NCBI GenBank assembly: GCA_012729145.1
Contig: JAAYDT010000040.1
Coordinates: 1-33,197, forward strand
From: Synergistaceae bacterium
GTDB lineage: Bacteria; Synergistota; Synergistia; Synergistales; Thermovirgaceae
Length of the DNA: 33,197 nt
Direction: 5' to 3'
Shown here: one piece after another, positions 6,191 through 14,735 of the stretch
Numbering within the stretch: the stretch's first letter is position 1
Layout of the letters: each line of letters starts with the position of its first letter
Notes under the pieces: generated by a model
Databases searched by the model: none
The model's input: the letters and a program-made list of their open reading frames with translations, nothing else
What the model was told of the DNA's origin: nothing
Translations under genes and position numbers: made by a program

Positions 6191-9010
6191 TCACTGGCTC
6201 GGTGGTACTGTTTCTTCCAGGAGGGCCTCCAGGACCTCACGGAGTTTCTCCAGTTCCTCCCCGTATCTGGCCCAGTCGCCCATGCGCGAGGCCCGCTGGG
6301 CCTCATCGAAGTGGTCTCTTGCCTGTCCGGCCAGATCCCTGGCTGTCCCGCTCACTATTACCGGTAGACGTGCGGCGGGTCTTTCTTCTCCGGGAGCCGT
6401 CTCCGGGGGGGCCACCCTCGGCAGTCCCGCACCGTGGAGCCGCAGCAGGAGGGTCGAAAGGGCTTCATCAACTGTCTCCGCCCAGGCGACTTTTCCGCCC
6501 GAAGAGACGATCACCCTCTTGAGTTCAGGCAGATCGCTGTTCTCGGCCCGCAGGTAGAGGGCCTGGACATATAGAAGGGCATCGTCCAGGGGGATGACCA
6601 TGATGTCTCCCCTTATCACGTCGGAACCCCGCTGTGTCCATAGCGAGAGCTGGGCCGATATCTCGGGGTCCTGGTCGATCAGGGCGGCAACCTGTGAAGG
6701 GCCGAAGATCAGCTGCTGTTTCGGGAACTGGTAGACAAGAAGCTGCCCGTAATTGGGCACGTTGGAGCGTCCAGCCATCCAGGCGATCATGTTGTCGCGC
6801 CCCACAGGCATGAAGGGTGCGATCAGCGCAAATTCGGCTTTTTCCTCCCCGACAAGCCTCATTATCAGGTAGTAGGCGTTGAGGCTTCCTGTAGTCGTCT
6901 GATTGTCCAGCCGCCAGACGTCCTCCTTGTTGTAGAAGGTGTTGGGGTCGCTCATGTGATATGTGCGGAAGATCTCGCTCTGTATAAGGAATTGAGCCAT
7001 GGGATAGCGGATCTGGGTGCAAAGTTCGGGGTGGGCATCCTCGATAGGTGTGAAAAGCGCGGGGAAAATACCCGCCCATGTCCTGATCATAGGATCTTCA
7101 CCGTCGGAAATATAAAGGAGGATGCTCCCGTCATAAGCGTCTACAACAGCCTTGATGCTGTTCCGGATGTAATTAATCCTCTGCCGGGTCCCTGTTACGC
7201 TCACGGGGTTGGAGTATGGGTAGCGGTCGGTGGCGGTGTAGGCGTCCTGGATCCACACCAGCCTCCCGTCGATGATGGCCAGGTAGGGGTCACTGTCATA
7301 GAGAAGGAAAGGCGCTACCTTGTCCAGGCGTTCCCGGATGCTTCGGTACATCAGGACCCTGCTTTCGGAGGTTATGACGTTGGTGAAGAGGATCTCCGAA
7401 TCACGGTACCGGAGGGCGAACATGATCCTTCGGAAAAGGTTCCCGATAGGAACGCCTCCGGTCCCCTCGTAGGTCGTCCTTACGTTGGCATCTCCCATGG
7501 GGTAGTCGAATTCCAGGATGCTGGTGCGGACCAGTGAATAGGGGTTAGTTTTTTCCCCATAGTAGATCTGCGGCTTCTCGATCCTGAGGGGGACCGACAT
7601 CTGCGGGGGGAGGTCCTTGACTATCAGCACCGGTTTCCCTGCGCTGTCCACCTCGTTCACGAAATTCATGACTATCCCGTAGCCATGGGTGAACTCAAGG
7701 TGCCGGTTGACCCAGGTGGGGTTCTGGAGCTGTCCGTGGTCGAGTTCCCTGGCAGCCAACATCACCTGTCTGTAGGAGCCGTCGAAAGTGTATCGTGCGA
7801 TATCAACGTCGGGGAAGTCGTAGTAGGTCCTTATCTCCTGCAGCTGTTTGAAGGCCCTCAGAAGGGGTCGGTAGTCCCAGAGCCTGATGTTCCTTATGGT
7901 GTCTGGTTCGTTGTCTATGTTCTCCCTGGTTATGGCGTTCTCCGGACTAAAGTCGATGATCTCAAGGGAGTCCAGCCCGTAGGCCTCCAGGGTGCTGTTT
8001 ATGTTGAACTCGATATAGGGGCGTTCCTTGGAGAATTCATTGGGTTCCACCACGTACTTCTGGATTATGCCCGGGACCACTCCCCTGAGAAGAAAGCTTG
8101 CGCCGACCAGGAGTATACCCCCCGCAATTGCCAGCCTCCAGGTCCTTTTGTAAAGGTTCGCCACCAGGAGCGCGGCAACGATGACCGAGAGGGCTATCAT
8201 CACGTTGATCGCGAACAGCCGGACATGAACATCGGTGTAACCCGCCCCGAAGACAACTCCTTCCGGGGAGAGAAGAAGGTTGAAACGCTCTAGCCACATC
8301 CCGGCCCCCCAGACAAGGACGGTTACGGCGCCCAGGATGGAGAGGTGGCTCCTGGCATGGGATGGGAGGTATATCCGGTTCTCCTCGCGCATTTTCGGGA
8401 AGGCTGCCAGGAAGACTATAAGGGCAACTCCCATCAGGGCCATGATCAGCGTGTTGAGAAGCCAGCCCTGGAGCATAGACAGGAATGGGATCTCGAAAAC
8501 ATAGAAGGCAATATCCTTCCCAAAAAGCGGGTCGTTTTTCCCAAAGGGAGTCCTGTTAAAGAACTGAAGGACCGTCATCCACTCCGAGCGTATCCCCAAC
8601 CCGTTCATCACGGCCAGCGCCCCGGCGATGATCGCGACCACCACTGCCGAAGCCCTAAGGGGCATATCTCCCGCCTCTTCGGGGAGGGAGGAGGCCAGAT
8701 CCTTTATTGCAGACCTGCGCGCCTTGAGCCAGTTCAGGGAGAAGATGGCGAAGGCTGCGACTGCGGCTACGGCAAAGAGGATCCACTGGGGTATAAGCCT
8801 GGTCCAGAATACCTGGGAGAGCCCCCTCTCCCTGAACCAGAGCATGTCGGTGTAAAAGGTTGCCGTGGCGGGAATGACCACCGCCAGCAACAGGACGATC
8901 CCGAAAAGGATCCACACGCTCTTCCTGAACCTGAGGGGGCGTATCTGTCTCCTTGGTTCCCCTCCCCCGCCTCCAAAGGGAGAACCCTGGAAAATATCTC
9001 TCATGGACAT
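6191..9010 (-). CDS. UPF0182 family large membrane protein
   Basis: The 939-residue protein matches the architecture of the UPF0182 (COG1615) family: seven hydrophobic segments in the first third (near S-V-W-I-L-F-G-I-V-L-L, L-I-P-Q-W-I-L-F-A-V-A, V-V-V-A-I-I-A-G-A-L, L-I-M-A-L-M-G-V-A-L, L-S-I-L-G-A-V-T-V-L, I-A-L-S-V-I-V-A-A-L and I-A-G-G-I-L-L-V-G-A-S) and a large, predicted extracytoplasmic domain. Family-typical stretches include F-Y-T-D-x-L-W-F near residue 50 and a conserved A-x-R-L-x-Q-I-like region replaced here by L-L-R-A-F-K-Q-L-Q-E-I-R-T-Y-Y-D-F. The function of the family is not known. The start is put at ATG 9010 with GAGG 9 bases upstream; the frame is open 20 codons further to 9070, but a possible promoter lies between. 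The C-terminal 70 residues form a charged helix resembling those of tail-anchored scaffold proteins, without clear meaning. Confidence 0.9.
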   Translation of the reverse strand: MSMRDIFQGSPFGGGGGEPRRQIRPLRFRKSVWILFGIVLLLAVVIPATATFYTDMLWFRERGLSQVFWTRLIPQWILFAVAAVAAFAIFSLNWLKARRSAIKDLASSLPEEAGDMPLRASAVVVAIIAGALAVMNGLGIRSEWMTVLQFFNRTPFGKNDPLFGKDIAFYVFEIPFLSMLQGWLLNTLIMALMGVALIVFLAAFPKMREENRIYLPSHARSHLSILGAVTVLVWGAGMWLERFNLLLSPEGVVFGAGYTDVHVRLFAINVMIALSVIVAALLVANLYKRTWRLAIAGGILLVGASFLLRGVVPGIIQKYVVEPNEFSKERPYIEFNINSTLEAYGLDSLEIIDFSPENAITRENIDNEPDTIRNIRLWDYRPLLRAFKQLQEIRTYYDFPDVDIARYTFDGSYRQVMLAARELDHGQLQNPTWVNRHLEFTHGYGIVMNFVNEVDSAGKPVLIVKDLPPQMSVPLRIEKPQIYYGEKTNPYSLVRTSILEFDYPMGDANVRTTYEGTGGVPIGNLFRRIMFALRYRDSEILFTNVITSESRVLMYRSIRERLDKVAPFLLYDSDPYLAIIDGRLVWIQDAYTATDRYPYSNPVSVTGTRQRINYIRNSIKAVVDAYDGSILLYISDGEDPMIRTWAGIFPALFTPIEDAHPELCTQIRYPMAQFLIQSEIFRTYHMSDPNTFYNKEDVWRLDNQTTTGSLNAYYLIMRLVGEEKAEFALIAPFMPVGRDNMIAWMAGRSNVPNYGQLLVYQFPKQQLIFGPSQVAALIDQDPEISAQLSLWTQRGSDVIRGDIMVIPLDDALLYVQALYLRAENSDLPELKRVIVSSGGKVAWAETVDEALSTLLLRLHGAGLPRVAPPETAPGEERPAARLPVIVSGTARDLAGQARDHFDEAQRASRMGDWARYGEELEKLREVLEALLEETVPPSQ

Positions 9011-9032
9011 GGCGTATCGCCTCACATTTTTT

Positions 9033-9062
9033 AGAATAGTCCCTACTCTCTTCGGGGCACAA
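9033..9062 (-). promoter_or_regulatory. Weak candidate promoter of the UPF0182 gene
   Basis: On the minus strand TTGTGC (9062-9057) and TATTCT (9038-9033) are 18 bases apart, with three and four matches to the sigma70 consensus. It would place the transcript start near 9025, 15 bases before the ATG at 9010, which agrees with that choice of start. The match is weak. Confidence 0.25.
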
Positions 9063-9093
9063 TGTACCATGTTAAGGGGAATCAGGCAAAAGC

Positions 9094-9123
9094 AAAAGGG
9101 CCGCCCCCCAAGGAGACGGCCCC
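9094..9123 (-). terminator. Intrinsic terminator of the decarboxylase/transporter operon
   Basis: On the minus strand GGGCCG (9123-9118) pairs with CGGCCC (9103-9098), followed by TTTTGCTTTTG. It lies 19 bases downstream of the last gene of the operon, the substrate-binding protein gene. Confidence 0.75.
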
Positions 9124-9141
9124 GTGTCTGGGTTTTTTGTT

Positions 9142-10095
9142 CTAGATAAGCCCGGCCCCGGAGAGGAAGTCTTTGGCGATATCCTCGGGTTCCTCGCCGT
9201 CGTCGAACCTGCCGTTAAGCTCCGACATTGTGACCTCGTCGATGGTCCCGCTGAGCTTCTCCAGTACATCAAGAAGCTCCGGGTACTCTTCGAGGATCTC
9301 CATTCTGACCACGAAAGCGGCGCTGTAATCCGGGAAGAAGGACATGTCGTCCTCCAGAAGGGCCAGATCCAGTTTCTTGATGCGGGAGTCTGTGGAGTAT
9401 GCCGCGATCACATCGACCTCTTCGTTGGCGATGGCCCTGTACATGATGGAGTACTGCATCGGCAGGACTTCGCCGAACTCTATCCCGTAGGCCTCGGACC
9501 AGCCCGGGTAGGCGTCGGGCCGGGTGTCAAAGTTCTCATCGCCGGCCAGTCTCATTCCCGAGGCGTGGTCAGCGAGGTCCGAGGCCTTCTCGAGCTCCAG
9601 CTTCTCGGCGGTCTCCCTTCGAACGGCCATGACGTAGGTATTGTTGAATCCTATGGGGGAGGTCCAGGTCATGTTGAAGTTCTCCTCGAATCCTTCCTTG
9701 ACCATCTGGAAGGTCTCATCAGAAGGGAGGTTGGGTCCTTCGTATCGCAGGACCCCTGTCAGCTGGGTGCCGGTCCAGGTCGGGTAGATGTCCAGTTCCC
9801 CGCCTGACATGGCCTGGTGAAGGACCGAAGATGCAGCGAACTCCGTGTTTATATCGGCCTTCAGCCCCGTGTGGTTCTCGATGAGGAGCTTGCCCATCCA
9901 TGCCAGTACAATGGACTCGTTAACGGTCTGCCCGCCTATCCTGACGGTGCCCTCATAGTCTGCGGGGTCCGTCTCGGCGACTATCGCCTCTTCGGGCGGG
10001 GGCGGGACTTCCTGTTTCCCGTTGTTCATCACCACAAGGCCTACGACAATTACGAAGGCCGCCACGACCATCAAAAGCATGGTCTTTCCTTTCAT
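9142..10095 (-). CDS. Glycine betaine/quaternary amine ABC transporter substrate-binding protein (OpuBC/OsmF-like)
   Basis: The 317-residue protein belongs to the OpuAC-type substrate-binding family: V-R-I-G-G-Q-T-V-N-E-S-I-V-L (residues 50-65), A-S-S-V-L-H-Q-A-M-S-G-G-E-L-D-I-Y-P-T-W-T-G-type ligand pocket near 100, N-N-T-Y-V-M-A-V-R and V-I-A-A-Y-S-T-D-S-R-I. The family binds betaine, choline, carnitine or related compounds outside the membrane through aromatic residues. The N-terminus is a hydrophobic segment (about 5-23) without a lipobox cysteine and without a clear cleavage site, so it looks membrane-anchored. ATG 10095 follows AAAGGGGA by 8 bases. It is the last gene of the operon, 39 bases after the permease gene. 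Confidence 0.92.
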   Translation of the reverse strand: MKGKTMLLMVVAAFVIVVGLVVMNNGKQEVPPPPEEAIVAETDPADYEGTVRIGGQTVNESIVLAWMGKLLIENHTGLKADINTEFAASSVLHQAMSGGELDIYPTWTGTQLTGVLRYEGPNLPSDETFQMVKEGFEENFNMTWTSPIGFNNTYVMAVRRETAEKLELEKASDLADHASGMRLAGDENFDTRPDAYPGWSEAYGIEFGEVLPMQYSIMYRAIANEEVDVIAAYSTDSRIKKLDLALLEDDMSFFPDYSAAFVVRMEILEEYPELLDVLEKLSGTIDEVTMSELNGRFDDGEEPEDIAKDFLSGAGLI

Positions 10096-10134
10096 AACGC
10101 ATGTCCCCTTTCTGATATTGTTGACAGGATCTTT

Positions 10135-10833
10135 CTACGGCCTGTCCCCGGATGGTCCCGACCTTTTGGAGATCCTCATAGCCCTCTTCTTCGGGTCCGA
10201 GTAGGCCTGGAACAACTTGAGAAGCTGGTCGGCCCCGAGGGCAAGAAGAGTGGCCGGAAGTGCGCCAGCCAGTACTACCTCATTCCTTATAGAGGCCAGG
10301 CCGGAGAAGATGAGCCTTCCAAGCCCACCTCCGCCAATGGCCGAGGCCAGCGTGGCTGTCCCGATGATCCATACCGTGGCTACCCTTACCCCGGCAAGTA
10401 TCACTGGAAGACCAATAGGCAGCTGGACCCGGGTCAGTATCTGGTACTCGGTCATACCCATGCCCCTGGCCGCGAGGATCAGGTGTCTGGGTACATTCTT
10501 GAGCCCCGTGTAGGTGTTCTGTATCACCGGCAGCATGGCGTAAAGGAAGAGGGCACAGATGGCGTTGTCGTTGCCGATGCCGAAGATGAAGATCAGAAAG
10601 CCCAGGAGGGCCAGGCTGGGGATGGTCTGGAAGATGTTCGCCACCCCTATGGCATAGGGGGCCAGTTTTTCGTTCTTCGTCAGGTAGATCCCAAGGGGGA
10701 TGCATACCACCAGGGTTATAGCGAGAGCAATGGAGGAGATGACGATATGCTGCCATGTGAGCTGGAGTATCCTCGGCCAGAAACGGATCACATAGGCCGA
10801 GAAGAGTTCCCAGAAAGGTCTCTGCTGAAACAT
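10135..10833 (-). CDS. Glycine betaine-type ABC transporter permease (OpuBB-like)
   Basis: The 232-residue protein has five to six membrane helices and the inner-membrane permease signature of the OpuB/ProW group, including N-I-F-Q-T-I-P-S-L-A-L-L-G-F (about 75-88), the EAA loop L-A-A-R-G-M-G-M-T-E-Y-Q-I-L-x-R-V-Q-L-P-I-G-L-P (about 120-145) and A-T-L-A-S-A-I-G-G-G-G-L-G near 165. Only one permease gene is present, which would form a homodimer. Its ATG overlaps the TAA of the ATPase gene by one base (TAATG), showing translational coupling. The final 20 residues are polar and basic. Confidence 0.94.
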   Translation of the reverse strand: MFQQRPFWELFSAYVIRFWPRILQLTWQHIVISSIALAITLVVCIPLGIYLTKNEKLAPYAIGVANIFQTIPSLALLGFLIFIFGIGNDNAICALFLYAMLPVIQNTYTGLKNVPRHLILAARGMGMTEYQILTRVQLPIGLPVILAGVRVATVWIIGTATLASAIGGGGLGRLIFSGLASIRNEVVLAGALPATLLALGADQLLKLFQAYSDPKKRAMRISKRSGPSGDRP

Positions 10834-11966
10834 TATTCTCGCACCTCCCGCCTTTTCCTCGTAAGCCTGCCGATGGTCAGCCGGGCTATACCGGCCTGGG
10901 TAACGACCCCTAAAAGGTCTCCGGTATCGCTGATAACAGGGATCGGCAGATCCTGGTCGGCAAGCATCTCAGCCGCGTCGCGCAGTGTGGAATCGCCTGC
11001 CTGCAGTTTCCTGTCCCGGGTGATGCCGTCCGAAGCCGGGAGGCCGCTCCTGGCCGCACGCTTGATCAGCCAGAGCAGCGCCATCCCTCTCCACTTGCCT
11101 TTCTTGTCCACCACCTGGGCGGTCTCGCACCCCTCTTCTTCCATAAGGTCCAGCAGTTCAGAGGCCATGGAATCAGAACGGGCTTTGATCACCGGGTCCT
11201 GGACGAGGATCTCCACCGGGGATTCGGGAGAGATGTTGGATAGCCTGTCCTCGCCGATAAAGTTCCTGATGAACTCCGTGGCGGGGCGGTCCTGGATCTC
11301 CTCGGGCGTACCCATCTGCTCTATGCGCCCCTTACGCATGATGACCACCTGGTCGGCCATTCTCAGAGCCTCCTCCATGTCGTGGGTCACGAAGACGATG
11401 GTCTTCTTCACGGCATTCTGGAGTTCAAGAAGTTCGTTCTGGAGCCCCTCACGGCTTATTGGGTCAAGGGCTCCGAAAGGTTCGTCCATGAGTATTACCT
11501 CGGGGTCGGCGGCCAGGGCTCTCAGGACACCTATTCGCTGCTTCTGTCCTCCGCTGAGCTGGTCGGGGAGGCGGTAGCGGTACTTTGAAGGTTCGAGCCT
11601 CGCAAGCTCCAGCAGTTCGTCAACCCGCTTCTTTATGCGTTTCTTGTCCCACCCCAGCAGCCTGGGGACGATGGCTATGTTCTCGGCCACCGACATGTGG
11701 GGCATGAGGGCTATCTCCTGGACCACGTAGCCGATGGACCTTCGAAGCTGGACCGGATCCAGGGAGTTGATGTCCTTTCCGTCGACGAGGATCCTCCCAG
11801 AGGAAAGTTCTTCCAGGCGGTTCACCATCTTCAGGGTTGTGGTCTTCCCACATCCGCTGGGGCCTATCAGAACGGCGATCTCTCCGCGCCCGATCTCCAG
11901 GTCGAGCCCGTCAACTGCCCGGGTGCCGTCTTCATAAACTTTCGTAACGCTATCGAACAGGACCAT
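10833..11966 (-). CDS. Quaternary-amine ABC transporter ATPase with tandem CBS domains (OpuBA-like)
   Basis: The 377-residue protein has a complete ATPase: Walker A G-P-S-G-C-G-K-T-T (about 35-43), signature L-S-G-G-Q-K-Q-R (about 142), Walker B V-I-L-M-D-E-P (about 160) and the switch His in F-V-T-H-D. Residues about 250-370 form two CBS repeats (the second with L-P-I-P-V-I-S-D-T-G-D-L-L-G-V-V-T), the regulatory module of OpuA/OpuB-type transporters that senses ionic strength or nucleotides. ATG 11966 has GGGAGGT 6 bases upstream and overlaps the end of the aminotransferase gene by 17 bases, which puts it in the same operon. The EgtV ergothioneine transporter also has ATPase-CBS subunits, so the substrate need not be betaine. 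Confidence 0.95.
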   Translation of the reverse strand: MVLFDSVTKVYEDGTRAVDGLDLEIGRGEIAVLIGPSGCGKTTTLKMVNRLEELSSGRILVDGKDINSLDPVQLRRSIGYVVQEIALMPHMSVAENIAIVPRLLGWDKKRIKKRVDELLELARLEPSKYRYRLPDQLSGGQKQRIGVLRALAADPEVILMDEPFGALDPISREGLQNELLELQNAVKKTIVFVTHDMEEALRMADQVVIMRKGRIEQMGTPEEIQDRPATEFIRNFIGEDRLSNISPESPVEILVQDPVIKARSDSMASELLDLMEEEGCETAQVVDKKGKWRGMALLWLIKRAARSGLPASDGITRDRKLQAGDSTLRDAAEMLADQDLPIPVISDTGDLLGVVTQAGIARLTIGRLTRKRREVRE

Positions 11967-13107
11967 CTTCTACCTCCCTGTGGGAACCGGTTCCGCTATC
12001 TTTTTCTCTCATCGTTTCGACAGTTTCCTTCAGGGCCGCCAGGAAGATGTCGTTCTCCTCTTCTGTCCCGACGGTGACCCGGATGGCACCCTGGTAACCC
12101 CACCCACCGCAGGGCCGAACGATCACTCCCCGATACAGAAGCTCTTCAGCCAGGTTTTCGGCGTGGAAGGGGGTGTCGAAGAAGATGAAGTTCGTCCTAG
12201 ATGGGACCACGCTCATCCCCATGGCCTGAAGGTGTTGCGATACCCTTTCCCTTTCGGTCAGGATAAGAGCCCTTGCCCTTTCGCAGGCTTCACGATCCCG
12301 GGTCAGTACGGCAACCCCGGCGGCGATCCCCAGCCTGTTCGCGTTGAAGGGTTCGCTTACGGTGTCTATTGCCGTCACCACTTCCTCCCGGGCCATGCCG
12401 TAGCCCAGCCGGGCCCCTGCCAATCCGTAGGCCTTGGAGAAGGTCCTTACCGAGACCAGGTTCTTCCCTTCAGATATGAGCCTGGCCCTGTCCGGGAGCT
12501 CTTCGGGCGACGCGAACTCGGCGTAGGCCTCGTCGAGAACGACCCAGGCGTCCTCTGGAAGGGCCATGAAAAACTTTTCCAGGCTCTCGGGATCGATGAC
12601 CGTGCCTGTGGGGTTGTTGGGGTTGCAGATCCAGACAAGCTTGGTCCGGTCAGTCACGGCATTGGCGATGCCCTTCATGTCCGTTGAGTACCCGTTCATG
12701 GGGATGTTCACGACCTTTGCCCCCATAAGCCTTGAGATCTCCCTGTAGAGGCCGTAGGTCGCCGACGGTATCAGGACCTCGTCCCCGGGGGAGATGAAAC
12801 ACTTACCCATGGCCTGTAGCATCCCCTCGGCACCGTGGGATATTGCTATGTTTTTCTGGGTGACCCCGTGGAGCTTTGCAAGGAGTCCCTTTATCTCCTC
12901 GAAGGCGATGTCGGGGTAGCGATTGGCTTCGGCCAGCTCCTTCATCATTGCCTCCAGAGCTTTTGGGAAGGGTCCGTAGGGATTCTCGTTGGAACCGAGC
13001 TTGACCACCCTTTCAAGCCCGAGTTCCCTTCGGACCTCCTCTATGGTCTTTCCCGGGACATAGGTCTCCATGGAAAGGACTTCAGGGCGCAGTCCCTTGA
13101 CGGTCAT
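11950..13107 (-). CDS. hisC: HisC-type PLP aminotransferase (histidinol-phosphate aminotransferase family)
   Basis: The 385-residue protein is a fold-type I aminotransferase: V-V-K-L-G-S-N-E-N-P-Y-G-P-F-P (residues 33-47), a substrate and cofactor region with W-I-C-N-P-N-N-P-T-G-T (about 150-160), D-E-A-Y-A-E-F, and the PLP-binding lysine in T-F-S-K-A-Y-G-L-A-G-A-R-L-G-Y-G near residue 223. All these are HisC hallmarks. HisC transfers an amino group to imidazole acetol phosphate in histidine synthesis, but family members also act on aromatic amino acids, and no other his gene is here. The start is ATG 13107, with GGAGGGG 7 bases upstream; the frame is open 78 codons further but overlaps the upstream gene with unnatural sequence. 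It starts on the TGA of the decarboxylase gene (TGATG) and shares its operon, so a role in amino-acid degradation is inferred. Confidence 0.88.
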   Translation of the reverse strand: MTVKGLRPEVLSMETYVPGKTIEEVRRELGLERVVKLGSNENPYGPFPKALEAMMKELAEANRYPDIAFEEIKGLLAKLHGVTQKNIAISHGAEGMLQAMGKCFISPGDEVLIPSATYGLYREISRLMGAKVVNIPMNGYSTDMKGIANAVTDRTKLVWICNPNNPTGTVIDPESLEKFFMALPEDAWVVLDEAYAEFASPEELPDRARLISEGKNLVSVRTFSKAYGLAGARLGYGMAREEVVTAIDTVSEPFNANRLGIAAGVAVLTRDREACERARALILTERERVSQHLQAMGMSVVPSRTNFIFFDTPFHAENLAEELLYRGVIVRPCGGWGYQGAIRVTVGTEEENDIFLAALKETVETMREKDSGTGSHREVEDGPVR

Positions 13108-14735
13108 CAGTGGACCCCTCCATTTCCCGTGGTGCACTCGATTATCGTGGGGACTCCGGCAGAGAAGGCCTGCCTGATAGAAGCGGAGATGTCCCCGGGA
13201 GTCTCCGGCCTGGAGTACTTTGCGCCGTATGCCGAAGCAAGGAGGGCAAGGTCCGGTGGGGTGTTGTCGACGGCTATGAACATACCGGGATGCCGGGCAT
13301 TCTCGTTTCTCCTTATCTCCCCGAAGCCATGGTCGTTCCATATAACCACAGGGATCGGGAGACGTTCCTGGACCGCAACAGCGAGTTCAGGGAGGGTGAA
13401 CTGAAAACCCCCGTCACCGGCCATGACGCAGACGGGTCTTGAAGGTCTTGCGATGGCGGCCCCGATAGCGCCAGGAAGCGCCAGCCCGAGGGTCCCGAAT
13501 CCTACGGGGTGCAGGAAAGTCCTGGGAGAATATGCCGGGTACTCGCTTATGGCTACATAGGCTGGGCCGGTCATGTCGGCGAAGAGGATCCCTTCCTCCG
13601 GGATCGCTTTGCGGATAGCTGAGACAAGTGCATTCATGGAGTCTAGTTCGTCTCCCATGCCCGTCACGGTGGCCAGTTCTTCGCTGCTCTTTTCTATAAG
13701 TCTGCTGACCTGCTCTTTTGTCCCCGCTGATCTGGAAGGGTTGGGAGAGACCATCTGCAGCAAAGCCGAAGCTATCTCGTTCGCATCGGCGGTTATCCCG
13801 ATATCGGCCATACCGTTCCGGCTGAAATTGGCGGGGTCGAGATCGACCTGGACCAGGGTAACGTTTTTGGGGAGGGGTTTTTCCCAGAGGTCCGTCGGCG
13901 AGAGTTCCGTCCCGAAGGCGAGAATGAGGTCTGCTTCTGAAAGAGCCTCCCTGACGCAGGGGAAATGAGACCTTGCTCCCAGGCAGAGGGGGTTTCTTTC
14001 ATCGACAGTGCCCTTGCCGGCACAGGTCTCGATGACCATGGCACCGGATATTTCCGCGAGTTTGGAGAGAGCTTCACTTGCTCCACAGGAGCCGCCGCCA
14101 ACGAAGATCACTGGGTTGGAGGAGTTGTCCAGAAGGTCAGCAGTCCGGGTCATAGCACCTTCGGGGATAAGAAAATCCGGGTAGGGGGGAGGTGAGTCTT
14201 GAAAAGAGACCTTACCGCCGCTGGTCTGCCCCAAAACATCCATGGGGATCTCCACGTGGACAGGGCCCGGGCGACCGTCAGAGGCAAGATCCCATGCCGA
14301 CCGGATCACAGCAGGGACCTCTTCCGGTGTCCTGGCACAGAAGCTCTTCTTGGAGACTCCTTGTGCGAGAGAGGCGCTGTCGGGAAGTTCGTGTAGAAAG
14401 CCGCAGCGCCTGCCTATGAAGGGGGTTGGTATCTGGCTGGATATCACGAGCATGGGGATGGAATCGTGAAGGGCCTGCGCCATAGGGGTAAGAATGTTCG
14501 TAAGACCGGGGCCGGAGATCACCAGGGCTACCCCCGTCTTTCCGGTGGATCTGGCATATCCATCGGCCATAAAACCCGCTCCCTGTTCGTGACGGGCCGT
14601 AACGTGGCGGATCTCGCTCTCCGTGAGAGCGGTGTAAATATCCAGATTATGTATCCCCGGGATGCCAAAAATTACGAAAACACCCAGGGATTCAAGCGTG
14701 TTTACAACGCGTCTTGCGCCGTTTGGACTACTCAC
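13107..14735 (-). CDS. Thiamine diphosphate-dependent decarboxylase-like enzyme (AruI / acetolactate synthase-like)
   Basis: The 542-residue protein has the three ThDP-enzyme domains: an N-terminal Pyr domain with the catalytic Glu50 in R-H-E-Q-G-A-G-F-M-A-D-G-Y-A-R, a central domain, and a C-terminal PP domain with the G-D-G-G-F-Q-F-T-L-P-E-L motif ending in W-N-D-H-G-F-G-E-I-R (about residues 440-475). The N-terminal pattern F-G-I-P-G-I-H-N-L-D-I-Y and the R-H-E-Q-G motif are closest, from memory, to 5-guanidino-2-oxopentanoate decarboxylase (AruI) rather than to true acetolactate synthase. The start is GTG 14735 with GAGGTGG upstream. It leads an operon with a HisC-type aminotransferase and a quaternary-amine transporter. 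A 2-oxo acid substrate made by that aminotransferase is inferred; the exact one is not visible. Confidence 0.85.
   Translation of the reverse strand: MSSPNGARRVVNTLESLGVFVIFGIPGIHNLDIYTALTESEIRHVTARHEQGAGFMADGYARSTGKTGVALVISGPGLTNILTPMAQALHDSIPMLVISSQIPTPFIGRRCGFLHELPDSASLAQGVSKKSFCARTPEEVPAVIRSAWDLASDGRPGPVHVEIPMDVLGQTSGGKVSFQDSPPPYPDFLIPEGAMTRTADLLDNSSNPVIFVGGGSCGASEALSKLAEISGAMVIETCAGKGTVDERNPLCLGARSHFPCVREALSEADLILAFGTELSPTDLWEKPLPKNVTLVQVDLDPANFSRNGMADIGITADANEIASALLQMVSPNPSRSAGTKEQVSRLIEKSSEELATVTGMGDELDSMNALVSAIRKAIPEEGILFADMTGPAYVAISEYPAYSPRTFLHPVGFGTLGLALPGAIGAAIARPSRPVCVMAGDGGFQFTLPELAVAVQERLPIPVVIWNDHGFGEIRRNENARHPGMFIAVDNTPPDLALLASAYGAKYSRPETPGDISASIRQAFSAGVPTIIECTTGNGGVH

Noticed and set aside
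9817-11577. A 586-codon open frame on the plus strand, antisense to the transporter genes
   Set aside because: It runs opposite to three well-supported genes with complete family motifs, has no ribosome binding site or recognisable domain, and arises from GC-rich codon bias. The same holds for the other long antisense frames (for example 3939-4838, 7685-8293, 16462-17418).
13108-13341. Possible N-terminal extension of the aminotransferase by 78 codons
   Set aside because: The extension overlaps the well-supported end of the decarboxylase gene in another frame and has no family similarity. The ATG at 13107 has a strong ribosome binding site and couples with the upstream stop.
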